Source: Turbatrix aceti (taxonomy: Eukaryota; Nematoda; Chromadorea; Rhabditida; Panagrolaimidae). From it: 64,000 bases of DNA. The notes below the pieces were generated by a model that was given only the letters and a program-made list of their open reading frames with translations, did not search any database and had not been told where the DNA came from. Every line of letters begins with the position of its first letter. Positions within the stretch are counted from its first letter, which is position 1. The stretch spans positions 11,138,193 to 11,202,192 of the forward strand of contig OZ017768.1 of assembly GCA_963969345.1 (NCBI GenBank), in the 5' to 3' direction. A program made the translations under genes and the position numbers. Positions 23,608-36,700 of this stretch are shown in pieces.

Positions 23608-25078
23608 AACAAAAATTAATATATTCAGACTATATTCAGTACTGACAGACGTTGCTTGGCCGTAATTGATAAACCAATGAGCAATTCCAAAGTGCCATCC
23701 ATGCCTTTTTGCCTTGACTGGTTTGCCTAGTCATAAAAAAGTATTTGTCCTCGAATGCAAATAATGCTCCTTCATCACGGGGGTCCTTGGAGTATTGAAC
23801 TCCGCTTTTCTGGCCTTTGCTTTGGTTGGCCCCATCGGCCCTGTAGAAATATTAAATCATTCTGTCTAAATTTTTTTTGTTTATTTTCTGATAAATTTTT
23901 TATGCTTATCATTGTAGCAAAATTATTTATAAAAAATTAAATTTGCAAATCATTGAAAATGTTGGAGGCATGCAAAAAATTGAAAAAAAACAATGCCATT
24001 TTTTATTAGTGCCATCTGGATTTGTTGTTCTGCTTGCATGCACTTCCTCATCACGCGATACAAAATGAACTTTGCACGGATCTTGTTTGCACAACGTACA
24101 CGCATAAAGTCCTCAATTTGGTACCTGTCCATCTTTGCCTTGAGCGCTTGGCAGGCAGATGATCAAATAAGCTGGCGTATTTATTTTGAGATGCAGGTGA
24201 CACTCTCAACGAGGTTTAAAAATTAATGCATTTATATTTAGTATTTCTTTGACTGTCGTCAAATGCATGGAAAGAAGGCTTTTACTACTTTTTTTAGTAC
24301 TTTTGGTTTTGATAAAAGTTTCTTGATTGTAATGAGCCAACACAATGTATTTTCGATTTTATAGAAAAAGTGTGAATCACAATGTTTCACTGCTTTCTTC
24401 GTTTTTTTATTGTGTGATTAGTGCTGCATAAAAACGTCAACAAAGGCACATTTTTAAGCAAAGACAAATGTTTGTCGATTCGTCTGATGTTTTAGGAGAA
24501 TGCTGCTGTCATGGTTTCCACATGTGTTTTTCCATTTGTTTTGTAAAACCCAGAAAAATATAATGGCAGTGCTATTTTACAATACTTTGATACATTAAAA
24601 AACGATTAATACGTATTTTTTCACATTGTGGTTTTAATCCCCGGCTGCCTTGCGTCTGCCAGCTGTATCAAAAACTGTCGACTTCACCACGTTACACACG
24701 GACATGCTAATGTGGTTGGAGTCTGGTTACTTGTTCGCCTTAATTCATTCGGTATCGATAAGGTGAACAATGTAGCCAAGAGGTATAAAATTCGTTTTCA
24801 TATTTATTTATTCTTGTTTTACGGTTGTTTTTTTGAATTGTGATTTTGATGGTGAAAAGTGTCTGTGAATCAGAATAGAACAGTTTTTGATAATAGTGTA
24901 TGAATATTCACATTTGCTAGCACTCGGAAACGACGTTTTTTTCTTAAATTTGGACGTGGCGTGGCTTCCTGATAGCCAAACAGAATTCGATGCGTACATT
25001 ACACTTCATAACAGTACTCTCTTACCTCAGTTGTTTATTATCATTAACTTTTTCAGCCTCTAGCGCAGCATGTGAAAC
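23608..25078. other. intergenic region with receptor-like exon debris
   Basis: Plus-strand frames look like isolated receptor exons: a hydrophobic ITGVLGVLNSAFLAFALVGP near 23777-23840, a hydrophobic segment within 23993-24180, and DKVNNVAKRYKI near 24765, resembling the LSQRYQI motif of the Sre-like receptors. They cannot be chained into one gene. Remnants of a decayed chemoreceptor are the simplest reading. Confidence 0.3.
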
Positions 25079-26871
25079 ATGCGAGAGCTGTATATTCTGT
25101 TACTGGTATGTATCGTGCTTATCACCTACTACACTTTATGGGAAGTAAAAGAATACGACACTGTCAAAACTTATTCTCCCTTTAGTGGGAGCTATAATGA
25201 CTACTCCATCGATCCTGATGAAAAATCTCAACTTGTTATACTGCCGGACTTAGACGATGCAGATACGAAGTTACAAGTGGAAAACAAGGATACAAATGTC
25301 AACACGACGGCGTTCAGTTTACAAAGTAATTCAAACATCATTTCTTCGAACCCAACTGAACTTATAGAAAATGCTGAAGACATCATGCTGGCCACTGAAA
25401 GAAGGCCACGTGAGCCAAAAAAATGGCGGCTCATTGCCAGGCCAGATATCAAGTATTGTATTATGCATAATTTTACTGTTGCTAATGTTCCGGTTGACCC
25501 CAACTCCATATCACTCTGTACGCATGCTAGTTTGCGATATGCCAAATTTGTTTTTGATCATGTTAGTCTATTTTTTTGAAAAATTTGAAAAATCGAAATC
25601 GTTTGTTTCAAAACACAATTTATTCAAAAATACAAAAATTAATAATGTATAATATTTTGTAGATGAAATACTGGGACGATCACATATCAGTTGCATTTGT
25701 CATTGAAAGCACTTCATTTGAAAGTTTGTGGAAGTATGAACACCTTCTTCGGTGCTATCAAAACAGCACCGTTACCACCCATGTTGTCTGGGAATCTCGT
25801 ACTGGAAACTGCAGCACTGATCCTTTGCTACAAGCTCTTGAGTTTTACGACACCATGAAAGCTGACCAAATTCCACCTTGTACCCGGTCAATTCTTGAAA
25901 AGAATTACACAACTATGGACAACTATCCAGCAAACATTCTTCGCAACACCGCACGCAATGGATCCCTGTCCGAATTTCAGGTCATTGCGGACATTGAAAA
26001 TCATTTTAGTACTGGCGCTGTTTCAGTTTTGAGACAGTTTACAAATATTATAAAAAGCAAGCGAACCGCAGTTATTGTTCGTCGGTTCGAATCAGAAACA
26101 GGCGATGTCCCAAGAAATATTTCGACACTGGCAGCAAAGCTGAAGGAAGGCACGGCTTTCCACTTCCACAAGGTTTGGTACGCAAGAGGACATGCTGTGG
26201 CTTGTGAAAACGAATTTATCACGTATTCCCTGAATCTTTGTTTACCTCCAATGCTGCAGAATATACAATATACGTAAGTATATTTTTCACGTGGTGGTAA
26301 TGCTCAAATCAATTTTACGGTGCGATGAAAAATAATTGAAATATTTGTCACAAAAACCTCAAAAAAAGACTTTTACGTGTAAAATCAATAGCGGATTACG
26401 AAAACCACGTAACTGTTGTTATTGGGGGATTATTTGTTCATCGCGACTATAAAGTAAAACCAAAACAAATAATAATGCATAATAAATACTAACTCAACAG
26501 GGAACTTCGATTTCTGAACTTGTTTGTCCATAAAACCAATTTTTTTTTCTGATGTAATTTTCTGTTTCAGAAAACCCGTGTGGGAGCCTCAATTGATGCT
26601 CCATAAAACTCATCCCCTGCACTTTGAGATGATGCCAATGATGCATCGTGACCAAGCCTGTCTACCTCATGAATTGTGCCGCGCGGGAGTAGAATTTGCA
26701 GCTGCTACACACGTTTTCAGTTGCCATGATGGCGTCAAGCGCACGATGACGGCATTTGATCAAAAACAAAAATTGAAAAACAATGCACAACACAGGAGAG
26801 CTTCCCGTTTATTTCAAACATATCTTGATACAAAGTATCCCAAGACAAACACGACGTGTGGCCGGTGGTGA
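25079..26871 (+). CDS. type II membrane glycosyltransferase, GT49 family (B4GAT1/LARGE-C-like)
   Basis: Three exons (25079-25561, 25663-26273, 26571-26871) give 464 aa. A short cytoplasmic start and hydrophobic anchor (YILLLVCIVLITYYTLW) indicate a Golgi type II protein, followed by a variable stem to about residue 125. The catalytic domain shows the GT49 landmarks: ISLCTHASLRYAKFVFDHMK, then YWDDHISVAFVIES, then NYPANILRNTARNGSL before the metal-site segment ADIENHFS, and near the end KPVWEPQLMLHKTHPLHFEM and CRAGVEFAAATHVFSCHDGV. In B4GAT1 and LARGE the metal site is DxD; here it reads DIE. GT49 enzymes transfer glucuronic acid or GlcNAc, and worms have many copies (bgnt-1 group). The donor sugar here is unknown. 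TTTTTCAG ending about 21 bases before the ATG could be a trans-splice acceptor. Confidence 0.88.
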
Positions 26872-27027
26872 CATTCATCAGTAGCTTTCTGTATTATAAT
26901 TCTTGGAAAAACTTCATTCATTTTTTAAAACCAATTTAAATCGTATTGTGCCTTGACATTCCATGCCTTAAATTTTTCTTGATTATCACAAAATTAAATA
27001 CATGTTGTTTCCATAAATAATAAATAA

Positions 27028-27476
27028 TTACAAAGCTTGCGCTGCGACAAAACCTGGGTTTGTGGAAACTTGAATAACTTTTTGCAACCGTAAATTGGTG
27101 AAATATGGATCTTCTATGGCATTTAGATAATGATAATTTGTAAATCGACAAAGCTAAAATTATTTATGAAAACAAAAAATGTGCAAAAAAATTCTACCTG
27201 AAGAAACTGACAACACGTGTTTGCAATGTGGTTCGTGAAGAGCATGAGGTTTCTCGGATTCACACACCAGGCAAATCGCATGAATGTACTTGAATAAATG
27301 AACAGTGCGAGAGTCATGTTGCCGGAGATCATCTCAGGATTTTTCCGAAAATCGGCTATAGCTGCCAGTGGGAGACTCCAGTTAAACACCGGGCCGATAA
27401 AATGTGTTGACAAAAAATAATTTTTCCATTCGGTGCGTGAGTAGCGTAAAACGTACGCCCGTAGGTGATGGGCCAT
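27028..27476 (-). CDS. MPC1: mitochondrial pyruvate carrier subunit 1
   Basis: The protein forms, with MPC2, the heterodimer that imports pyruvate across the inner mitochondrial membrane. Exon 1 (27476-27198) encodes 93 aa with the unmistakable core [40 protein letters not shown], then [18 protein letters not shown] and [10 protein letters not shown]. Exon 2 (27153-27028) continues in phase 0 through [16 protein letters not shown] to a stop, for 134 aa in total, slightly longer than vertebrate MPC1. The ATG at 27476 was preferred over an upstream in-frame start, because it leaves a short basic amphipathic N-terminus ([20 protein letters not shown]) as in the family. Exon 2 is less conserved, as expected for the variable C-terminus; its acceptor TTTTAG at 27155-27154 is the only one giving an open frame to the natural end. 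Confidence 0.94.
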
Positions 27477-27718
27477 TTTTAGGAGGTAACAAAACAAAAC
27501 TAACCAGCAGTTAGCAGAGTATTCAAAAAAAAGCACAACTGTGATTGCAAAAATTGTTTACTGCACTTTTGCGTATCCTGGAGGACGGCCAGTCGCATTG
27601 TTTCTTTTTCAGTGATTGAACTAGGTTCAACTTGATGTCTCGTGGTGCACGCCCTGCCGACTAGTTTCACATTTATTATTATTACCTTATTTAACTCAAT
27701 ATTACGGCTTCAATGCTC

Positions 27719-30700
27719 TCATATTTTGTACATGAGTAACTTTCTCTCGCGCGCAATCGCATCATCGAGCATGGTTTTCTTCTGGTGCCAAAGATCGCTC
27801 GTCGGCCACCCATCGACGTCAACAATCCAAGAAGTCGTCGCTTTAGGCTGCGATGAATCGTAAATTGCAATTTTGTCCGCTAATTTGGAAAAATCAGGTG
27901 ATTCGCCAGAGGCGCTCACGACTTGGTCGAGCCAAATGAAAAATTTATCTATCCATGTCGATTTTATTTTTTGGTTGTCCCACAGGATGCGTTTTGAACG
28001 GCGACGGGAAGCTTCAAGGCTAAAAAAGTTCAATTCAGAAATTCAACAATAAAATTTGCACAATTTTACCTTGAATCGCCGGAAGTACTGATTTTCTTGT
28101 TCTCAACAGCTGATGGATCAAGACATCCGCAAAAAGCGGATTTACACAGCGTCGGAAACATGTGCCGTGCCATTCCTGTCTTTGATGTCGACGCACAGCA
28201 ATCGCCACCATCCCAGTGGCAATGAGCCCGGTTGTTTTGTAAATCGCACCAACCATCACCAACTGTCTTCCAGTTACACGTCCTTACGCACCTCAAATTG
28301 TCCACTTGAGGACTCAATTTTTGTGAAGCAGTGCATGTGATCGCAGAGATTTTTACCAGCGACGAGGGTAGTCGCATAAAAACTGCCTCGTACCCAGCCG
28401 GCGAGCAGGACACTTTACAGGATTGCCCCACGGACAATCGAAAAGAGCAGCCGAGTTCCAATCCATGGCCTAAAGTCGGTACCTGGCAAGTTGCCGTCTT
28501 CGCTATGGCACAGGGGTGCCGCTGGGACCACGTAGTTGCTTGGGTGCACATTGTAATTTTCTCCTTGCCTTCAGGGCAAGAAAAAGTGCACTTGGATTCG
28601 ACTTGAAATCCATTGGAGCAATTGTAAAGTCCGTCGTACACTGGTTTAAAGGGAGGACACTCGGGGAGTCGACACCCATCACCCAGCCAGGTGTCATTCG
28701 AAGCACAAGACAATCTTACCCGGTTTTTTTTCCCCGAAATTACTTCATAGCCTGGAAGGCACGCTCCCTTGCAGATCGTCATGATTGGCACAACTGAAGC
28801 ATTTTTAGTCAGTGTGTCCGAATTGATTTTGATGACTCTGTTGCAATGGTTTCTAGACAGGATGACGTTTTTGGCGGATACGGCAGAGTTGACGGAGCAA
28901 ACTGGCATACATACCCCATCAAGGGGGCTCCAAAAACCGTCAAACTGGCATTTAATTGTCGATCGCTGACCGATGAAGACAGCGTATTTATCGCAGCGGA
29001 CAGAGCATGAGCTCTGGAAAGCCGTGCCTTTAGGGCAGGAGACCGTCGCGTGTGGAATTACTGGCTGTGAGCACTCAACAGGTTTGCAGAAATCAAGAGA
29101 GCGACGAATCGTAAGTGGATGCCAGTCCCAAGTATTGTTCACGCATCTGCAAAAAAATTTGGTCACTATTTGAAAAGTGAAAAAATCCCCTACTTTTAGA
29201 ACTTCAATTAAATACAAATTATGGTTAAATCAATAAAAAATAGACAGTCAAATCCACAGATCTATGTAACAGGTGAATGACATCCACACCAAGCAAGAGC
29301 TGTGCACAGTATCATCGCCGCACTGCTGCGGTACTTGCTACTGTACGATTCAGGTCGATAGCACGATCGCTGGTCCTGCAGGACTTCATCACGACGTTCT
29401 GTCATGGCCATACTCAGTGCAAGCCTCCCGGAAGGTCTTGGGTCACCAGTTATAGTGCAGCAGCTGAAGCCGAGCGGGAATATCACACCACAAATAGCCT
29501 GCATGAACACAATCCGTACCGGACCGTCTGTGATTTATATGCATTTGGGAGCGCTTTTATACTATAGGATGAGAATAAATTCGGCTTTTGTTTAAGTCCG
29601 GTAGTTGGCGTCAGAGAATCAGAGAAATTTTGAAAGAAAATTTGAATAACGGAAAAACATTTTTTTCATTTAACCACCCTACAGTATGACCTACCGTATG
29701 ACTGGTACCCATCCGGTAGATTCGTGGACATCGTTACACTGAATTCGGCACTCGCTTGCATTCCGACAGTGAAGAACAGAAAACGGTTCTGGTAAGTTGG
29801 GTGGATCCAAACATTTCGGTTCATTCATCGATGACATGCACATTTTGTAAATTGGATCGTAAAACTCGTTTTTTTTCTCGCATTCTTGAGCACTCCACAG
29901 ATCCTTACTTGGATCGACGCCCAGAGTAACGGAATCGAAGATAAGAGAATCCGAAGATACATTTTGCAAAACAAAAGCTTTGATTCTGAGCAACCGACTA
30001 TCAGATGGAATTGTCAAAATCTTCAGAAGGGGAATTTGTAAAACGGAATTTGCGCAGGTGGTTTCCAGGTGTCTAGACACAGTCACAAGTTCTTCGTTGT
30101 CAAGTAGTGCTAGCAATGTGCAGGATATGGTAACAGTGGAGTCCAACGAAGGGTGCAAGGAAGCTACTGAAAGAATCACGTGAGTTGCAAATGTCGGTTG
30201 AAATTCTGCCTTGAGGGTAAGAATTAGGCCGGTTTTGTCAAACGGGACGAGAAAAAATTGAGGCGGACAGTTTAAAAAGAAGTCTGGTTTTGGCGTGCAC
30301 TCATTGTTAACATTCTTTTTGGGTGAAATTGGAATAGAACACATTTGAAGTTGAGAAACATTGGTTGGTCCGTTAAAAGGTGACAAAAAAGCTCGAAAAT
30401 TTGCCGGATGTATTACAGTCGAAAATTCGTGAATTGAGATATCAGAATACATGTTCAGGTTTCTTTCTGTCTGTGGAGACTCTTTTTGGGTTACTTGACA
30501 AATAGTTCGAGAGCTTGTGCTTTGTTTTTCACAACTGAAACCTGGCTCAACTCTACAGTAACCATCGCAACCATCTTTGGACACCAGATTGCCATCATCG
30601 CATTCTTCTTTTTCATGGAGTATTCCGTCGCCACAATATGCAATACCGCTTTCATTTAAAAAGAAATAGGCAAGCGGAGACGCGGTCAGTGGTCTCTGAT

Positions 30701-33700
30701 TTTCTTCAAACTCCAATGAAAAAAATTGACTAACTTCTGCATTGTTGATCACTTCTACCGAATAAGTGTAGTTTCCAACGTCAAAATCATCAATCTCATG
30801 AACGAACTCTAGTTCGGTAGTTTCAACCTTTTGACCGTAACGAAAACCTGGCTGCCGAATCACTCTGTACATCGTTGGTTGGCAGTAAAGACACCTGCCC
30901 TCGTCAGAAGCAGACACAAATTGAATTGCGTCGATGGCGACGAAAACATTGTTGGTGCGAATAAGCACCCGAATGAGGGGCTTCCGAACGTAAACCGGCA
31001 GAGTGTATGGAGCGTCGCATTGAGGAAAAACAGAGTCCACAGTCAGATCGAATCCATCGGCAAAGACCAGCTTAATCCAGCGAATTCCGTTGCCTGCATT
31101 CCAGGTAACCCAAAGACTGATTTCGTCGACAACTGTTGGGAATTCTGGGCGTAATATGAGAACACAACGATCTGGATTCTCGGGATCGTGGCAGGTAAAA
31201 GTGTCGGGCAACCATGCTCTGACTGACGGAGAACACAAGTCAGCATCAGGCGGTCCTAAAATTTGATTGCGAAGAACAAATGCTACTTGTATAAACTTTT
31301 ATGTTATTTTTTTTTTTTTAAATTATAACATCAATAAGAATATTTTACACCCTTTTCTAAAAAAATGAAATTTCTTGTCAACGAATGGAGTGTCCGGCGT
31401 TCTAGTGATGACATCTTGTCTACTTTTGGGTTGTCAAAGCGCCGCAAGCTCAATTCGTTTTTGAATCAGAGACAGTGATCGGATACGTTCATGAATTGTC
31501 CGACGTTAGAAGTTGTTTTTGTTTCCTTTTGTGTTTCACTTCGCTCTATGCGATGTTTACCATTTTTAATATCGGTGAGTCACGCGTGCTAGCAGCTTAC
31601 TCAACGTTGCATCAGAAGGGTGTATCAACCAGTTTCTTTCTCTGCCTTATTGATTGTTTTTGTCGAAAAGTTCCGTGTTCATACCTCACTTTGTTTACGC
31701 GAGTCGTTCCCTATTTTCTGCTCGGTACAATAAAATCGATTGAGTTTTATCTCAATGACAATTGTTGAATTGCGTCGATGGCGATTTAAAGTTTAGTATC
31801 ACTGCTCCTCCTCTTTCATTATGGGAAAAAACGTTGGTACCCAGAAGCAGGAAGACGTCAACTCCTTCGTCATCAAGCAGGCTGCCGAAGTCGCTCTAGA
31901 CCAATACAATCAGCAATCGAACAGCCCCAACCTTCATAAGCTCCATGAGATCGAGGAAGCTACTTCGCAGGTTGTGGCCGGCGTCGTTTACCGCCTCAAA
32001 CTCAAGCTTGCCCCAACCGATGCTTTCAAAAATCAGAGTGAACCCAATCTTGAGACTGCCAAGCCCGATTTGGGCAAATTACATGTATATCATTTTTGAG
32101 AAGGGTTTGGAGTCTGATTACTTTTTTTTCATTTTTCAGACCGTGAATGCAGAAATCCATCAACGTCCGGGAAGTAACTTAGCGCAGGTTACCTTTAACT
32201 GAATATACAGGTGACTGGTTCTGATTTGCAACATTTTCAATGCAATTTAAATTGAAAAAGTTGCAAATGATAAAATTTGTTTGATTTTGCATTACGTATT
32301 TCTTGGATATTCATACGCGACCGTATTTGACTTGCCAAATCAGACGGGATGATGGCGTCGTTTTTTCACGGTGGTTTGACCCCAAGCAGTTTTAGACGGA
32401 CGATTGGGCTTTTTGAATGTCAGAGCGTGTACGTCGGGATGAATACCCTGCGGCCGGCAGGAAGAGACTGACTGCAACACACAGAACATGCAACTGCTGC
32501 TGCAGCAAGTCTGATTATTGACGGTGGCTCTGTGTGCTGCAGCCAGTCTCTTCCTGCTGGCTGAAAACATTGTTTCAGCCAGCAAAACATTGGAAAACAA
32601 ACCCGATTCGGCATGTCAAACACGGTCAGCTCAGTTAGTACTCGGATCGAGGACGTCCTGGGAATCCTGAGTTTCCATGCTTTTTCTATTTCGCTTCATT
32701 TTTTGATCCATGTGTTCCGCATTCCGAAAAACACTACTTTTGATACGATTTCCAAGCTAATATGAGGCTATGTAAATTGTTGACCTTTATGTAATATAAA
32801 TTATTTAGATTAAATTATTGTTGTTAAAAACATAGGAATCTACAAATTTCTTTCCCCCTATCGAAAATCAGTTCGGAAACACGCAAAAATAGTGTTGTAC
32901 AGATTAGGGAAGCAAAAGAAGCTTGCATCGGCCGGGAATCGAACCCGGGCCGCCCGCGTGGCAGGCGAGCATTCTACCACTGAACCACCGATNNNNNNNN
33001 NNNNNNNNNNNNNNNNNNNNNNNNNNNNNNNNNNNNNNNNNNNNNNNNNNNNNNNNNNNNNNNNNNNNNNNNNNNNNNNNNNNNNNNNNNNNNNNNNNNN
33101 NNNNNNNNNNNNNNNNNNNNNNNNNNNNNNNNNNNNNNNNNNNNNNNNNNNNNNNNNNNNNNNNNNNNNNNNNNNNNNNNNNNNNNNNNNNNGGCAGCCA
33201 GTAGGACCTTAAAAGTTGCGACATGTGTGAAATGCCCTGGCCCCACGTATGATTGCAAGCGTAATACGCACATCGAGAAAGGAAATTATGCAAGGGAGAA
33301 AAGGCTATGTGTGTAAAAAGAAAACTGCGCTGCAAGTTTGCAAAGGACTGAACGCACATCGCATCGGCATAGTTTGCCTGCATTGATCACGTTCATGACG
33401 CTTTGTTGCATTCTGTTTTCTTGTCTTGGCGAGTTCGATTTTTGCGTAATCGAATGCGCGCATCGATCTCCTTTTTTTAAATCGCACACTCGTAGATTTT
33501 TTTGATGACCGTTATCCATGCGTGTGTTCAGTAATTATGACAGTGCTTACGTAATACGTTTAGGCATTTGCTCATCATGCTGTGTTATCATCACAGGGTG
33601 ATGATGTGAATTGTGCCGAAAAAAATGTGGGTGAAAATAAATTTCTAATCATTCTTTCAGGTGTAAATATAATTTTGTGAGTTTTTATAATGTGGGAAGG

Positions 33701-36700
33701 GAAAAAAAAATATTTTTTTTTTTTTGGTTTTATTTCGTGCGCGCGTTTTTTTGATAAGTTTTGTTCTCGTCGGTTTTTTTCTTTTCTCCTTGTTGCGTTC
33801 TCTCCCTCCACTGCGGCAAAGAAACCATTGATTGAATGTTGAGCGTTCGATAGGTTGTCTGATGAATTTATGCGACCAATTGATCAGTTTTATTTTTTAT
33901 GTGCGTGACTCGTCATTTTTTTTGGACTGGTGTATTCGTGATTCCCTGTATTCCCGCTAGTATATTCTTAGGCATTTGCTCATCATGCTGTGTTATCATC
34001 ACAGGGTGATGATGTGAATTGTGCCGAAAAAAATGTGGGTGAAAATAAATTTCTAATCATTCTTTCAGGTGTAAATATAATTTTGTGAGTTTTTATAATG
34101 TGGGAAGGGAAAAAAAAATATTTTTTTTTTTTGGTTTTATTTCGTGCGCGCGTTTTTTTGATAAGTTTTGTTCTCGTCGGTTTTTTTGTTTTCTCCTTGT
34201 TGCGTTCTCTCCCTCCACTGCGGCAAAGAAACCATTGATTGAATGTTGAGCGTTCGATAGGTTGTCTGATGAATTTATGCGACCAATTGATCAGTTTTAT
34301 TTTTTATGTGCGTGACTCGTCATTTTTTTTGGACTGGTGTATTCGTGATTCCCTGTATTCCCGCTAGTATATTCTTAGGCATTTGCTCATCATGCTGTGT
34401 TATCATCACAGGGTGATGATGTGAATTGTGCCGAAAAAAATGTGGGTGAAAATAAATTTCTAATCATTCTTTCAGGTGTAAATATAATTTTGTGAGTTTT
34501 TATAATGTGGGAAGGGAAAAAAAAATATTTTTTTTTTTTTTGGTTTTATATATCGTCGGTTTTTTTGTTTTCCCCTTGTTGCGTTGTTGTTTTAATTAAA
34601 ATTTTTTATCCAAATAATTTGTACGCGAATATATTTACTTTTGTTACCTGAAGAGTATTTAAACGTTGTGTTGTGTCTTTTATAATAAATGACAAATGTT
34701 ACGAAGGTGGATGGTCAGTATTGACCCTATTATATTGGTTTTATCGTTTTATGGAATTATGATGTGAAAAGTCTTATTTTTAAACTATTTCAGATTTCAG
34801 CTGGATGTGTGCGTGAAATATTAGGATATTTTTTTGTTCATATTTTTTACATTGCTGGTTTTCATGTGATAAATAGGTTAACTTTGGCTGAATCAGTCAA
34901 GTAACCCGTAAATATGTTTTATTTTAAAACGGGTGTTTATGGATGATGAATTTTTCTTTGTAATAATAAACGTCAATTGTGTGATTTTGGAATGATATTA
35001 TTTGCAATTTAATATCTCACATTATTATATGTTTTATGTTTTAAGGACTAGTAGTAGTCAGAGGTTGTGATTATTTTGTGACTGTTGAGTTCGTAGGATG
35101 CGGCACGGATGGAAAAAATAAAATACCTCAAGTAAAAAAAGAAAACCAAATGCAATATTTTTAAATTTTAGTCACTTTACTTTACTTTACTAATAAAAAA
35201 AATAATGATTAATAAATATAATGCGATACAAATCTGGGGGGGGCTATAGAATTACTCCGACATCATTGTGATCGACTGAAATCCGGCACTGGTCGCACGG
35301 AAGAACAACGTTGGGTCTTCCATCGACTGGATACCATTTCCGGTAGAAGAAAATATTCTATAACGACGGGGGGACATCTCGATGGCAATATTGATCTTGA
35401 AGAATTCTGATAGCAAATCAGCAGTCATATGCTCAAACCGCGTTAGGCTGCTCCGAATCGGTTCTCCTGGCCAGCTAATCAGATTTAATAGAGCACGAAT
35501 AAGCGTAGTAGACTGTTTCGTAACTGTCAGGTGCTCGGGAATAGCATCAAAGGGATCCATCGCCAAAGCCAATGCTCGGTAGCAGTCAACTATAGGAAGA
35601 CCGAAATGCCGACGCGCGTTTTCAACCCATAGTGACGATGGAGGATTGACTAGCACTTCGGTAGCCGAAACAGTGATGTCCAGGTCTGTACCTGCGACAT
35701 TGGTCGGATCTGCGACATTGGAAGGAGCTGCGACATCGGATGGACCTGAGACATTGGAAGGAGCTGCGACATCGGATGGACCTGAGACATTGGTCGGACC
35801 TGCGACATCGGATGGACCTGAGACATTGGTCGGACCTGCGACATCGGATGGACCTGAGACATCGAATGGATCCGATATATCATCAAAATAAGGATAATGC
35901 ACAGGATCAGAGATAGGAATATCCTCTGGATAGTAGTCAGGGTCTATCATTTGAATCACAGGTACATAACCCTCGGCACATTTTTTGACGAATAGGGTAG
36001 GAAAACCGGTTTCTTGCCTGTTCGTACCCGAGGGCGATACTATGTTGTATTCACCGATGACGACCTCGACGGCAATGTTGACTTTCAAAAGCGCCGACAA
36101 TTCCTGAGTTGTTTTGTCTTCGTGAGTGTCAGCGTTTTCATAAAATCCGACTTCATCCGGCCAACTGATAAGGTGGCGGATGGCACAGGTCATTGACATC
36201 GGTTGTTCGGAGGTAATAATTCTGTCAGGAACGGATTCGTATGTGTCCATGGACAGCGCGATGGCTCGAGAAAAATTGACTTCCGGTAATCCCATAAGAT
36301 CTCTTGCAGCGGCAACCCACTCTTCAGACGGTACGTTCACCGTGACCATGCTGGCCGGAAACAGCCCGTTGGCATTCGTTGAGGGCGGTACCGGAGGGTT
36401 ATGGACAAAGACTTCCATTGGAGTCGGAGACAAAGCAGACAGCAGCTCTTCGGGAGTCGTAAAAGTTCCTTCGTATTTGTTGAATAAAGCTTCTTGTAGT
36501 CCAGACGTCAAATTACCGAATTCGGTGGGTATTCCTGATTTTGATCGGGTAAACTTTTGAATCAGTGCGACAGACAGGATGTGCTTGACAGAGGCAATTG
36601 AAAAGTCATCGTCTGTCATCGCGGACACATTTTTTTCTGAATATTCCTTTTCGAGTTGGAGGATGAGTTTGTCAGCCAATACGCTTTTGGGAGACCGGAC

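Noticed and set aside
29262..29504. Possible additional pappalysin exon.
   Set aside because: The flanking exons join in phase without it and together give a normal sushi module.
35646..35891. Plus-strand frame encoding GPETLVGPATSDG-type repeats.
   Set aside because: It is the antisense of the in-frame minisatellite of the MULE protein; the 15 bp period keeps several frames open.
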